Of a stretch of 64,000 nt of DNA, positions 47,701 to 56,753 are shown piece after piece. The notes beneath the pieces were generated by a model. The model was not told the DNA's origin and searched no databases. It saw only the letters and a list, made by a program, of their open reading frames with translations. The position numbers and the translations under genes are program-made. Numbering within the stretch: the first letter of the stretch is position 1; the number at the start of each line of letters is the position of its first letter. The stretch is from an uncultured Lachnospiraceae bacterium (GTDB taxonomy: Bacteria > Bacillota > Clostridia > Lachnospirales > Lachnospiraceae): positions 1 to 64,000 of the forward strand of contig CAMNDJ010000002.1 in NCBI GenBank assembly GCA_946535225.1, in the 5' to 3' direction.

Positions 47701-48314
47701 TTGGCGAGATGGCAAGGATATATGAGAATGAGAATGAACTTCCGACCGTTTGTATGCTTGCTTTTCTCAAATACTATGCATATAACGCCAAACTTTCGGA
47801 ATTAAGCGACAATACGGCAGAGCATATAAGGAGATACATTAAGAAACTCTATGTGCAGGACGGGATAATAATGCCGTTCATGCAGTCATTTGCTTCGGTA
47901 TCAAGAGAATCGGAGGAGATGAGCAAGCTGACGGTGGTAGAATACAGGGGTGAACCCGGATCAAGGGTGACGATCAACTATTTCATCAGCAGTGAGAACA
48001 GTTCCAATTACGGATATACAAGGGATGAGATGAAGGAGATATACGGGGGTATCTATACCAAAAGCTTCCTCCTGTTCTTCGGAGAGACGCTGCAGTACTA
48101 TGTGACCGAAGAGCACTCCGGAATGGAAGAGTTGACTGAGAGCGGAACGGCAAATAAGAATGATGTAGATTCTTCGGATCTTGCGGACAGGTTCAATCTC
48201 ATAAATGATATCGCCATGGCTTCGACCCTGGGAGATTACGATACGGCATTAAGACTCCTTGAAGAGTACAAGGAGAAGGAATATATAACGGATCGGTTAT
48301 TTAATATCCAGTAG
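44718..48314 (+). CDS. large uncharacterised protein (DUF5717-like, from memory)
   Basis: 1198-aa intact ORF; beta-rich N-terminus then helical/TPR-like body; alternative start ATG 44766 has an AAGGA SD. Confidence 0.82.
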   Translation: MHIDWHVKHFFLKDDQMEKLVSKRGREQGSLSFSESKIEITLKQDDLYEGYFEIECSDDGVMEGYIYSSSIRMQAGVRFISGNKIAVPYEFDSSGMNQGDVLKGNFMIVSSFGEYILPFAVSISHEVIESSLGSIRNLFHFTNLAKSDWDEAVRVFYSPGFIDIMTGTDASYRNLYMGLTSGGNKNHNLEEFLIGINKKKIIEYSVSQESFKITDVHERVSESFSLIKDGWGYVLVGVKAIGDFIVLPKNRLKSEDFDGDECVFEYGIDPDKLHSGNNFGRIVFKHLYGQIAVDITVSNTSQKRRSGALHREKNARYLLVRHYLDHRMDLISRNKWVTLCEDIVSHRGSIDSSDIENALYEAYLLLVQERFNEAKWILDRQIAPYIEEESDEFYCFYLYLTVLYNVDHFYTADIASRISAIYDKNPDNWRIAWVLLKTSDEFKRNPARMYDFALGLLSGGCNSPLVYIEIVKMLHAMPSLLTRFDDEELRVLNFAARNRLISLELREQIAYQAGRFKDYDIRIVRILKALYDSNPTDDVLQAICYQLIRGGRTGDKYYEFYAEGVKRGFGITRLYECYLESAGERTDVIIPREALMYFSYDNDLSAPQKAYLYAYIIKHKNEDPDIYMEYRATIERFTLSQLYAGRLNRDLAYLYTEIVLGQMPTEDNLTQFAGLLLIHQIRVEDPQVVSVIIMDERLKKERVYPVSGSKAYVVLPSSDYTLLLEDSLGNRYFGTKEYVTERFFLPRKMLPLVEPYAKDDLFLNLYICEGNKDFVSVNDRNHERYLYLEQSEEVDDGFKAAIRLPLVKYYRDADDTAMLDGLLERMERNDIPVKDRDELIRLLISRGLLDRAFEYVLYYGPESMEAQVLVRLSTMLIDRDGLIEDDRLTAVILSAFDRGKYNETGLLYLVTFYKGPAKNLRNIWKAASGFYVETYNICERMIEQTLKTGAYIGDEAQVLREYVEGGGRTALELEYLTYLAQEYFVGDRLMDEYFFGEMARIYENENELPTVCMLAFLKYYAYNAKLSELSDNTAEHIRRYIKKLYVQDGIIMPFMQSFASVSRESEEMSKLTVVEYRGEPGSRVTINYFISSENSSNYGYTRDEMKEIYGGIYTKSFLLFFGETLQYYVTEEHSGMEELTESGTANKNDVDSSDLADRFNLINDIAMASTLGDYDTALRLLEEYKEKEYITDRLFNIQ

Positions 48315-48341
48315 GTATTCATGTAAGGATCATGCAAAATT

Positions 48342-49616
48342 ATGTTTGAATTTAACAAATCTGTCATAGTCGGCTATGACCTGTCAAATGAATATTCTCA
48401 GATAAGCTACTATACAGCGGGTGATGCTCTGGCCAAGACCGTCAGCATACGTGAGGGAGAAGAGGAGTATTGCATCCCGCCCGTGCTCTTTAAGCGCAGC
48501 GAAGTCAATCAATGGTTTGTTGGTGCTGATGCGACAGCTTACAGTGAGGCGCATGAAGGTGAGCTCATCGGAAGGCTGTGGGACAGAGCCCTGGTAGGAG
48601 AATCGGTGACGGTAGGCGGAGAAAAGTTCGATCCCCTTGCTCTTCTGACGCTTTATGTAAGGAGGACTCTGAATCTGCTGACCAATTTGGTCAACAAGAA
48701 GGACGTGACGGGTATCATGTTCACTGTCCCGAATCTTACCAAGAGAGCTATCGAAGTATTGAGTGTTGTTACTTCTTCGCTGGATTTCAAGTCTGCGAGG
48801 ATCAGTTTCATGGGCAGGGAGGAGAGTATATTCTATTATGTCATCAACCAGCCTGAAGAACTGTGGAAGAGAGATGTGGTCGTATACGACTATAACGGCA
48901 GCAGGATCACGGGATTTAAGTTCAGGTTAAACAGGATAACCCGCCCTGTGGTCTGCTTCGTTGACAGGCAGGAATTTGCGCTCGACAAGGAAGATGACAG
49001 GGATAAGGACAGGAGATTCTTGGATATCGTGCATGAGACAACGGACGGACAGTTAGTGAGCTGCGCATATCTGCTTGGTGACGGATTTAATGGTGACTGG
49101 TGCAGAGATTCACTGGCCGAACTTTGTCGTAACAGAAGATTGTTTAAGGGTAATAATCTATACAGCAGAGGAGCTTGTTATGCCATGCAGGATAAGCTTG
49201 CCTCATCGTCCGGCGAGAATAAGAAGATAGTATTCCTCGGTAATGACAAGCTCAAGGCAAATATAGGAATGGATGTGATCCGGGGTAAGGAAAAGTCTTA
49301 TTATGCGCTCTTAGACGGAGGAGAGAACTGGTTTGATTCAAGAAAGCGCGTGGAAGTCATACTTGATGAAGGCAATACGTTTACCATAACCATAACGCCT
49401 CTTGACGGAAGGGGCGTAAGACATATAGAGATCGTTCTGGACGGGCTTAAGGACCATGAGCCCAAGTCGGTGCGTTTAAGGATAGAAGCCATCATGGAAT
49501 CCGAGGATATGTTAAGGCTCAATGTCACGGACTTAGGCTTCGGTGAATTCTATCCGGCTTCGGATCAGTTGTTTACCAGGACGATATCACTTATGGGAGG
49601 AGAAGAACCTGTATGA
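48342..49616 (+). CDS. Hsp70/actin-like ATPase-fold candidate (DUF5716-like, from memory)
   Basis: VIVGYDLSNEYSQISYY, YCIPPVLFKRSEVNQWFVGADA, VVVYDYNGSRITGFKFR and KIVFLGNDKLKANIGMD sit in the order of Hsp70 phosphate-1, VPS..VG, phosphate-2 and adenosine motifs. Confidence 0.75.
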   Translation: MFEFNKSVIVGYDLSNEYSQISYYTAGDALAKTVSIREGEEEYCIPPVLFKRSEVNQWFVGADATAYSEAHEGELIGRLWDRALVGESVTVGGEKFDPLALLTLYVRRTLNLLTNLVNKKDVTGIMFTVPNLTKRAIEVLSVVTSSLDFKSARISFMGREESIFYYVINQPEELWKRDVVVYDYNGSRITGFKFRLNRITRPVVCFVDRQEFALDKEDDRDKDRRFLDIVHETTDGQLVSCAYLLGDGFNGDWCRDSLAELCRNRRLFKGNNLYSRGACYAMQDKLASSSGENKKIVFLGNDKLKANIGMDVIRGKEKSYYALLDGGENWFDSRKRVEVILDEGNTFTITITPLDGRGVRHIEIVLDGLKDHEPKSVRLRIEAIMESEDMLRLNVTDLGFGEFYPASDQLFTRTISLMGGEEPV

Positions 49617-50458
49617 GCAATCTGATACTCTGTCAGGGTGAATATTCGAAAACTCCATATTATCTTTCGGGTGACTGCAGGAACATATACTGTATAGAAG
49701 AACTGTGCTATTACCTGTATCACAATGCCTATCTTCTGGATGATGATTTCGTTACATACGAGCTTGCCGATTGGATCAGCGAGTCCTTAAACCTAAAGGA
49801 ACTTGGCAGAGAGATCAATAAGATATGCAGAAAGAACGATGCTTTGGCTAAGTTGGTGACGATCTTGTCCGAGCGGGTCGGATTCTACTCGACGGATGAA
49901 TGGAATGCTCTTATTCGTGAGATAGGACAAAACGGCGGACTTTCGACAAGTGAAAGAAGGAAGCTTCGAGCCGACGGATTCTTAAAGGCCGGTAAATTCG
50001 GACTGGCGATGGATGAATATGATCAGATGATAAGAGACAATGATGCGGGAGATGACAGGTTCAGGGCCAAGGTATATCACAATTTAGGAGTGTGTCAGGC
50101 GAAACTGTTCATGTTTCAGAGGGCCGCGGAGAGCTTTGAGATGGCATATAAGATATTTGCCAATACGGAGAGCTATGTATCGATGCTGTGTGCGATGAAG
50201 ATGTATATGTCTTCATCCGATTATTTGAGTTATCTGTCATCGCATAAGGAGACGTATGAGGATTCCCTTGAAGTGGAACAAAGGTTTAGTACCGTAAAGG
50301 ACGGATTCGGATCCGGGCCCGTGAGCAGATATATAGCCGAGATAGGTAAAAACAAGAGCCAGGGAACCGATTACTATGACGGGATAGAAACATTGACTGA
50401 AGAAGTCAAAGAGGAATACAGAAATCAGGTATTCAGAGGAAGAACCGGAGGTTACTGA
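49613..50458 (+). CDS. uncharacterised TPR-containing protein
   Basis: LRADGFLKAGKFGLAMDEYDQMIRDNDAGDDRFRAKVYHNLGVCQAKLFMFQRAAESFEMAYKI; 4-nt overlap with previous gene. Confidence 0.78.
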   Translation: MSNLILCQGEYSKTPYYLSGDCRNIYCIEELCYYLYHNAYLLDDDFVTYELADWISESLNLKELGREINKICRKNDALAKLVTILSERVGFYSTDEWNALIREIGQNGGLSTSERRKLRADGFLKAGKFGLAMDEYDQMIRDNDAGDDRFRAKVYHNLGVCQAKLFMFQRAAESFEMAYKIFANTESYVSMLCAMKMYMSSSDYLSYLSSHKETYEDSLEVEQRFSTVKDGFGSGPVSRYIAEIGKNKSQGTDYYDGIETLTEEVKEEYRNQVFRGRTGGY

Positions 50459-51666
50459 TGGGTTTTGGTTCAAAACTGTTGTCCAAACTGTTCGGAACAG
50501 GATATGACGAGTTCTCAGATCTTGAGATGGATGAAGGACTCGAAGAAGAATTCGAATGGGACTGGGACCATATAATGGAAGAGCGCCATCTGTTCAAGAT
50601 GAGCGATGAAGTCCAGAGAGAGAAATACATAAGGAGTCTCGTGGAGCAGGTAAGGGATGCGTCTGTGGAACTTGATAAGCTCTCAACGGAGTATAATCAG
50701 GTGACAGCCATGTTAAAGGATATGGATGAGATAGATTCCCTGCCGGTCAGTGAGAAGGTCGGGCTTCAGGATTCGGCCAGAAATATCCTTCAGTATGAGG
50801 AAGAGGCCAAGGATTATGAGGCCAAGAGAAGCGCCATAACGGACGAGCAGTTCAGGAGCATGGAGCGATTCGAAGAGAACATGCCAAAGGCCTGTGAGGA
50901 TATGGAAGAGGCGGAGAGATATAAGGGCCTTATCAAGGATGACCTTAGGAAACTGGAAGGCGAGAAACATGCGTATCTGTACAGGCAGGATGAGTTAAGG
51001 ACGGATATAGGCAATTTAAGGGGTATGACGATCATTTGCGTGTTCGCGGCAGTGCTTTGTGTGATCATGCTGCTCGTGCTCCAATTCGGGTTTGAGATGG
51101 ATACACAGATCGGTTATATAGTGACTTCGCTCACGGCGGCCGTCGTCATCACCTTCCTCTACGTAAGATATCTTGACGCAACCAAGGAATTAAAAAGAGT
51201 CGAGAAGGGGATCAACAGGCTGATCCTCTTGCAGAACACCGTAAAGATCCGGTATGTCAACAATACCAATCTTTTAGACTATCTGTATACCAAATATAAT
51301 ACCAAGAGCGCCAAAGAACTCAAGAGAGTCTGGGAGATGTACGAGATTGAGAGGGATCAGCGGCAGCAGGCTGAATTAAATGAAAAGGAACTGACCTTCT
51401 ATCAGGCCGAACTGCTTCATAAGTTAAGAAAATATCAGTTAAACGACGTATATGCCTGGCTTCATAATCCGCTTGCGATAATAGAGCACAACGAGATGGT
51501 GGAACTCAGACACGCACATATTTTGCAGAGGCAGAAATTAAGAGCCAGAATGGATTATAATAAGAGGCTGGCCAAAGAGGGACAGGATGAACTCAAGGAA
51601 TTCGTGAGACAGTATCCGGAGTATGCATCTGAAGCCCTTAACATGGTAGAGAGATATTCGAGATGA
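50458..51666 (+). CDS. uncharacterised coiled-coil membrane protein
   Basis: long heptad-like helices flanking TMs MTIICVFAAVLCVIMLLVLQFGF and IGYIVTSLTAAVVITFLYVRYL; overlaps previous stop by 1 nt. Confidence 0.75.
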   Translation: MGFGSKLLSKLFGTGYDEFSDLEMDEGLEEEFEWDWDHIMEERHLFKMSDEVQREKYIRSLVEQVRDASVELDKLSTEYNQVTAMLKDMDEIDSLPVSEKVGLQDSARNILQYEEEAKDYEAKRSAITDEQFRSMERFEENMPKACEDMEEAERYKGLIKDDLRKLEGEKHAYLYRQDELRTDIGNLRGMTIICVFAAVLCVIMLLVLQFGFEMDTQIGYIVTSLTAAVVITFLYVRYLDATKELKRVEKGINRLILLQNTVKIRYVNNTNLLDYLYTKYNTKSAKELKRVWEMYEIERDQRQQAELNEKELTFYQAELLHKLRKYQLNDVYAWLHNPLAIIEHNEMVELRHAHILQRQKLRARMDYNKRLAKEGQDELKEFVRQYPEYASEALNMVERYSR

Positions 51667-51668
51667 TG

Positions 51669-51697
51669 TTGACAGAAATGTGCCCGTAGGGTACTAT
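51669..51697 (+). promoter_or_regulatory. candidate promoter of the amino-acid ABC transporter operon
   Basis: TTGACA - 17 nt - TACTAT. Confidence 0.6.
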
Positions 51698-51756
51698 TAT
51701 CAAGTCGCTTTAGCGCGCTACCAAGATAGTTTTGATGAGGAAGGAACGGAAATAAC

Positions 51757-52572
51757 ATGAAAAAGTTTATCACGGTCATTTGTTTGATGATATGCACGAT
51801 CGCTCTTGTATCATGCGGAAAAAAGCAGGATGCGGGCGGATCTGACAGAAAGACGTTTACTGTAGGATTTGATGCGGAATTTCCTCCCTACGGATATCTG
51901 GATGAGAGCACCGGTGAGTATGTGGGCTTTGATCTGGATCTTGCAGCGGAAGTATGTAAGCGTAACGGATGGGAACTCATAAAGCAGCCGATCGACTGGG
52001 ATGCCAAGGATATGGAGCTTAATTCAGGTGCCATAGACTGTATATGGAACGGCTTTACGATCAACGGAAGAGAGGATCAGTATACATGGTCTGTGCCTTA
52101 TGTGGACAACAGCCAGGTATTTGTGGTATCCGCTTCATCAGGGATCAAGACCAAAGCGGATCTTGCAGGCAAGACAGTAGGAGTACAGAAGGATTCATCG
52201 GCACTCGCCGCACTTGAAGACGAAGAGACTCCTGAGAATATCGAACTTAAGGATTCATTTGCGAATCTTATACAGTATGCCGATTACAATACGGGATTCA
52301 TGGATCTCGAGGCCGGTGCCATAGATTGTCTCGCACTTGATATAGGTGTTGCCAATTTCCAGGTTTCACAGAGAGAAGCAGGTGCATATGTCATTCTCGA
52401 CGACAAGCTTTCTTTGGAGCAGTATGGTATTGGCTTTAAGCTCGGTAATGAAGAGCTTAAGAATACCGTAGAGAAGACACTCCTTGAGATGGTCGATGAC
52501 GGCACGTTTATGAAGATCGCCGGAAACTATTCGGATTTCGGGCTTACTGACAGTGTATGTCTGGGTAAATAA
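51757..52572 (+). CDS. amino-acid ABC transporter substrate-binding lipoprotein
   Basis: lipobox LVSCG; FTVGFDAEFPPYGYLDESTGEYVGFDLDLAAEVCKRNGWEL. Confidence 0.95.
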   Translation: MKKFITVICLMICTIALVSCGKKQDAGGSDRKTFTVGFDAEFPPYGYLDESTGEYVGFDLDLAAEVCKRNGWELIKQPIDWDAKDMELNSGAIDCIWNGFTINGREDQYTWSVPYVDNSQVFVVSASSGIKTKADLAGKTVGVQKDSSALAALEDEETPENIELKDSFANLIQYADYNTGFMDLEAGAIDCLALDIGVANFQVSQREAGAYVILDDKLSLEQYGIGFKLGNEELKNTVEKTLLEMVDDGTFMKIAGNYSDFGLTDSVCLGK

Positions 52573-52582
52573 CAGGTAGGAT

Positions 52583-53227
52583 ATGAGTACGACTTTTATG
52601 CAGTTACTCTCGGGAATGGTGGTGTCGGTGGAGATATTCCTTCTGACGCTGCTCTTCTCGCTTCCGTTAGGACTTTTAGTCTCGTTCGGAAGAATGTCAA
52701 GAAACAGAATATTGCAGGGGTTAGTCAAGGTTTATATAGCGATAATGAGAGGTACACCACTTATGCTGCAGCTTATAGTGGTGTATTTTGCGCCGTTCTA
52801 TATATTCGGGATACCGATAGCACCGGAATACAGGTTCATTGCCGTGATCATCGCGTTTTCGATCAATTATGCGGCTTATTTTGCCGAGATATACAGGGCA
52901 GGCATAGAATCGATGCCCGTCGGGCAGTATGAAGCGGCTGCGGTATTGGGATACAGTAAGTCGCAGACATTTTTCAAGATCATATTCCCGCAGGTGATCA
53001 AGCGTATACTGCCTCCGGTGACCAATGAGACCATAACGTTAGTCAAGGATACATCGCTTGCTTTTGTGATCGCTGTTGCGGAGATGTTCACGATAGCCAA
53101 GCAGATCTCTGCCAAACAGGCATCGGTCACGGCACTCATGGTCGCAGGACTGTTTTATTTTGTGTTCAACTACGTAGTTGCATTTATTATGGAGAAGTTT
53201 GAGAAAAAACTCTCCTACTACAGATAA
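52583..53227 (+). CDS. amino-acid ABC transporter permease
   Basis: MRGTPLMLQLIVVYFAPFY; YFAEIYRAGIESMPVGQYEAAAVLGYSKSQTFFKIIFPQVIKRILPP. Confidence 0.96.
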   Translation: MSTTFMQLLSGMVVSVEIFLLTLLFSLPLGLLVSFGRMSRNRILQGLVKVYIAIMRGTPLMLQLIVVYFAPFYIFGIPIAPEYRFIAVIIAFSINYAAYFAEIYRAGIESMPVGQYEAAAVLGYSKSQTFFKIIFPQVIKRILPPVTNETITLVKDTSLAFVIAVAEMFTIAKQISAKQASVTALMVAGLFYFVFNYVVAFIMEKFEKKLSYYR

Positions 53228-53242
53228 GGATCAAGGACTGAT

Positions 53243-54007
53243 ATGGAAGACAGAAACCTTCTTACAATAGAACATATGAAGAAGCATTTCGGGGATACTT
53301 CCGTGTTGTTCGACATTTCGCTCAAGGTTAATAAGGGTGAGGTGGTATCCGTGATCGGTCCTTCAGGTTCGGGCAAGTCGACGCTGCTTCGATGTGCGAC
53401 TCTGCTTGAGGAGATGGATGACGGTTCACTTATTTATTCCGGAAGATATGCCGCTAAGAGCGAAGGAGATAAGAGTGTATATGCTTCCAAAGAAGATCTT
53501 AGGAAGATAAAGAGATCGTTCGGGCTGGTATTCCAGAACTTCAATCTTTTCCCGCACTATTCGGTGATACAGAACATTACCGATGCGCCCATAAGCGTAG
53601 CGGGTGTCGGAAGGGAAGAAGCTGTGAGCAAGGCAAGGCAACTGCTTGACATGTTCGGCTTAAGTGACAAGGAGAATGCCTATCCGTGCGAGCTGTCCGG
53701 CGGACAGCAGCAGAGGGTGGCCATAGCAAGAGCGCTGGCATTAGAACCGGAGATATTGTTCTTTGATGAACCGACTTCGGCTTTGGATCCGCTCCTTACA
53801 GGCGAAGTGTTAAGCGTGATAAGGCGTCTTGCGGATGAGCATATGACGATGGTCATCGTCACCCATGAGATGGAGTTTGCAAGAGAAGTGTCCGACAGGA
53901 TATTGTTCATAGAAAAGGGTTACGTCGTGGAAGAAGGGACTCCGGAGGAACTGTTTGCTTCGGACAATCCCAGAGTCAGAGATTTTATCGGAAGCATAAG
54001 GAAGTGA
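53243..54007 (+). CDS. amino-acid ABC transporter ATP-binding protein
   Basis: GPSGSGKSTLLRC, LSGGQQQRVAIARALA, ILFFDEPTSALDP. Confidence 0.97.
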   Translation: MEDRNLLTIEHMKKHFGDTSVLFDISLKVNKGEVVSVIGPSGSGKSTLLRCATLLEEMDDGSLIYSGRYAAKSEGDKSVYASKEDLRKIKRSFGLVFQNFNLFPHYSVIQNITDAPISVAGVGREEAVSKARQLLDMFGLSDKENAYPCELSGGQQQRVAIARALALEPEILFFDEPTSALDPLLTGEVLSVIRRLADEHMTMVIVTHEMEFAREVSDRILFIEKGYVVEEGTPEELFASDNPRVRDFIGSIRK

Positions 54008-54017
54008 GAGGAGAACA

Positions 54018-55451
54018 ATGGGTACAGACGGTTTTATCAGTCCGCTTTCGGAGAGATATGCGAGCAAGGAGATGCAGCATATTTTCTCTCAGGACAAGAA
54101 GTTCAGGACTTGGAGGAGACTTTGGCTTGCGCTCGCAGAGACAGAGAAGGAGCTTGGACTTGACATCACGGATGAGCAGATAGAAGAGTTAAGGAGCCAT
54201 CTGGATGATATCAATTATGATGTGGCCAAGGCCAGAGAGAAAGAGGTGCGTCATGACGTAATGAGCCATGTATACGCATACGGCGTACAGTGCCCCAAGG
54301 CCAAGGGCATAATTCACCTGGGTGCTACGAGCTGCTATGTCGGGGACAATACAGATATCATCATTATGACCGAGGCTCTTAAGCTCGTTAAGCGCAAACT
54401 TTTAAACGTTATGAGCGAGCTTGCGGATTTTGCGGAAAAATACAAGGATCAGCCGACTTTGGCTTTCACGCATTTCCAGCCCGCCCAGCCGACCACCGTG
54501 GGCAAGAGAGCGAGTTTATGGCTCAATGAGTTTGCCATGGATTATGAAGACATATGCTATGTGATCTCCGGAATGAAGCTGCTCGGAAGCAAAGGTACTA
54601 CGGGTACACAGGCTTCTTTCTTAGAACTCTTTAACGGAGATGAGGACAAGATAGATCAGATAGATCCTAAGATCGCAAAGAAGATGGGCTTTGACGCATG
54701 TGTTCCGGTTTCGGGACAGACATATTCGCGCAAGGTCGATACAAGAGTCTTGAATGTGCTTGCGGGGATCGCGGCATCAGCCACCAAGATGAGCAATGAC
54801 ATAAGGCTTTTGCAGCATCTTAAAGAAGTGGAGGAGCCGTTTGAGAAGAGTCAGATAGGCTCGTCTGCAATGGCATACAAGAGAAACCCCATGAGAAGCG
54901 AAAGGATCGCCTCTCTTAGCAGATATGTGATCTGTGATGCACTTAATCCGGCGATAACTTCTGCAACGCAGTGGTTTGAGAGGACGCTTGACGATTCGGC
55001 CAATAAGAGACTGGCCATACCGGAAGGATTCCTTGCTGTAGACGGTATATTGGATCTGTGCATCAATGTGGTAGACGGACTTGTGGTGTATCCCAAAGTC
55101 ATAGAGAAGCATATGATGGCGGAACTGCCGTTCATGGCTACCGAGAATATCATGATGGATGCGGTCAAAGCAGGCGGAGACAGACAGGAACTTCATGAGA
55201 AGATCCGCACGCTTTCGATGCAGGCCGGAAGAGCCGTCAAAGAAGAAGGCAGGGACAATGATCTGTTAGAGAGGATCGCGGCAGATGAGTCATTCGGCTT
55301 AAGCCTTGAGGAACTTAAGGAGGCCATGAAGCCGGAGAAATACGTGGGAAGAAGTGCAAGACAGGTTGAAGTGTTCTTAAGAGACGTGATCCGTCCCATT
55401 CTTGATGAGAATCGTGACAGTCTCGGAATGAACGCAGAGATAAACGTTTAG
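54018..55451 (+). CDS. purB: adenylosuccinate lyase
   Basis: HLGATSCYVGDNTD, SSAMAYKRNPMRSERI signature. Confidence 0.97.
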   Translation: MGTDGFISPLSERYASKEMQHIFSQDKKFRTWRRLWLALAETEKELGLDITDEQIEELRSHLDDINYDVAKAREKEVRHDVMSHVYAYGVQCPKAKGIIHLGATSCYVGDNTDIIIMTEALKLVKRKLLNVMSELADFAEKYKDQPTLAFTHFQPAQPTTVGKRASLWLNEFAMDYEDICYVISGMKLLGSKGTTGTQASFLELFNGDEDKIDQIDPKIAKKMGFDACVPVSGQTYSRKVDTRVLNVLAGIAASATKMSNDIRLLQHLKEVEEPFEKSQIGSSAMAYKRNPMRSERIASLSRYVICDALNPAITSATQWFERTLDDSANKRLAIPEGFLAVDGILDLCINVVDGLVVYPKVIEKHMMAELPFMATENIMMDAVKAGGDRQELHEKIRTLSMQAGRAVKEEGRDNDLLERIAADESFGLSLEELKEAMKPEKYVGRSARQVEVFLRDVIRPILDENRDSLGMNAEINV

Positions 55452-55460
55452 GAGGTCATT

Positions 55461-56753
55461 ATGGTTAAAGCGGTTGTAGGAGCCAATTGGGGCGACGAAG
55501 GAAAGGGAAAGATAACTGATATGATGGCGGCTAAGGCCGATATCATAGTAAGATTCCAGGGAGGAGCAAATGCCGGACATACTATTGTCAACGGATACGG
55601 CAAGTTTGCTCTTCATACATTGCCCAGCGGTGTGTTCTATGATCACACAACAAGTATAATCGGCAACGGGGTAGCTCTCAATATCCCTATTCTCATGAAC
55701 GAGATACAGTCGATCGTGGATAAGGGAGTTCCCAAGCCCAGGATCTTAGTATCAGACAGGGCACAGATCGTTATGCCTTATCATATACTGCTCGATCAGT
55801 ATGAAGAGGAGAGACTCGCAGGCAAATCCTTTGGTTCGACCAAATCGGGTATAGCTCCTTTCTATTCAGACAAATATGCGAAGATAGGCTTCCAGGTAAG
55901 CGAACTCTTTGATGATGAGCTGCTTAAGGAGAAGGTGGAGCGAGTATGTGAGATCAAGAACATCCTCTTTGAACATATGTATCACAAAGAGAAGATAGAT
56001 CCGGCAGCTCTGCTTGATACACTGCATGAATACAGGGATATGATAGCGCCTTATGTATGCGATACTTCTTTGTATATATCAAATGCGCTTAAAGAAGGTA
56101 AGACGGTGCTTTTGGAGGGACAGCTCGGTACTCTCAAGGATCCCGATCACGGAATATATCCGATGGTAACCTCCTCATCAACGCTTGCGGCTTACGGTGC
56201 CATAGGAGCGGGTATCGCGCCTTATGAGATCGGGCAGATAGTGACGGTATGTAAGGCATACTCTTCTGCAGTCGGAGCAGGTGCTTTTGTTTCTGAGATA
56301 TTCGGAGATGAAGCGGATGAACTGAGACGTCGCGGGGGCGATGGCGGAGAATACGGTGCAACGACAGGCCGTCCGAGGAGAATGGGATGGTTTGACTGCG
56401 TGGCGAGTAAGTACGGCTGCCGTATGCAGGGTACAACGGATGTTGCGTTCACTGTGCTCGATGTGCTGGGTTATCTTGATGAGATCCCGGTATGCGTGGG
56501 CTATGAGATAGACGGTAAGGTTACGGATGAATTCCCGGTCACCAGACTGCTTGAGAAAGCTAAGCCCGTGATAGAGAAACTCCCGGGTTGGAAATGTGAT
56601 ATCAGAGGCATCAGAGAATATGATAAGCTTCCCAAGGAGTGCAGGGACTATATCGAGTTCATAGAAGATAAGATAGGTTATCCCATAACTATGGTATCTA
56701 ACGGCCCCGGCAGAGATGATATCATCTACAGAAAGAGCAAGTATTCCAAATGA
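55461..56753 (+). CDS. purA: adenylosuccinate synthase
   Basis: VVGANWGDEGKGKITDMMA, GGANAGHTIV, TTGRPRRMGWFD. Confidence 0.98.
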   Translation: MVKAVVGANWGDEGKGKITDMMAAKADIIVRFQGGANAGHTIVNGYGKFALHTLPSGVFYDHTTSIIGNGVALNIPILMNEIQSIVDKGVPKPRILVSDRAQIVMPYHILLDQYEEERLAGKSFGSTKSGIAPFYSDKYAKIGFQVSELFDDELLKEKVERVCEIKNILFEHMYHKEKIDPAALLDTLHEYRDMIAPYVCDTSLYISNALKEGKTVLLEGQLGTLKDPDHGIYPMVTSSSTLAAYGAIGAGIAPYEIGQIVTVCKAYSSAVGAGAFVSEIFGDEADELRRRGGDGGEYGATTGRPRRMGWFDCVASKYGCRMQGTTDVAFTVLDVLGYLDEIPVCVGYEIDGKVTDEFPVTRLLEKAKPVIEKLPGWKCDIRGIREYDKLPKECRDYIEFIEDKIGYPITMVSNGPGRDDIIYRKSKYSK

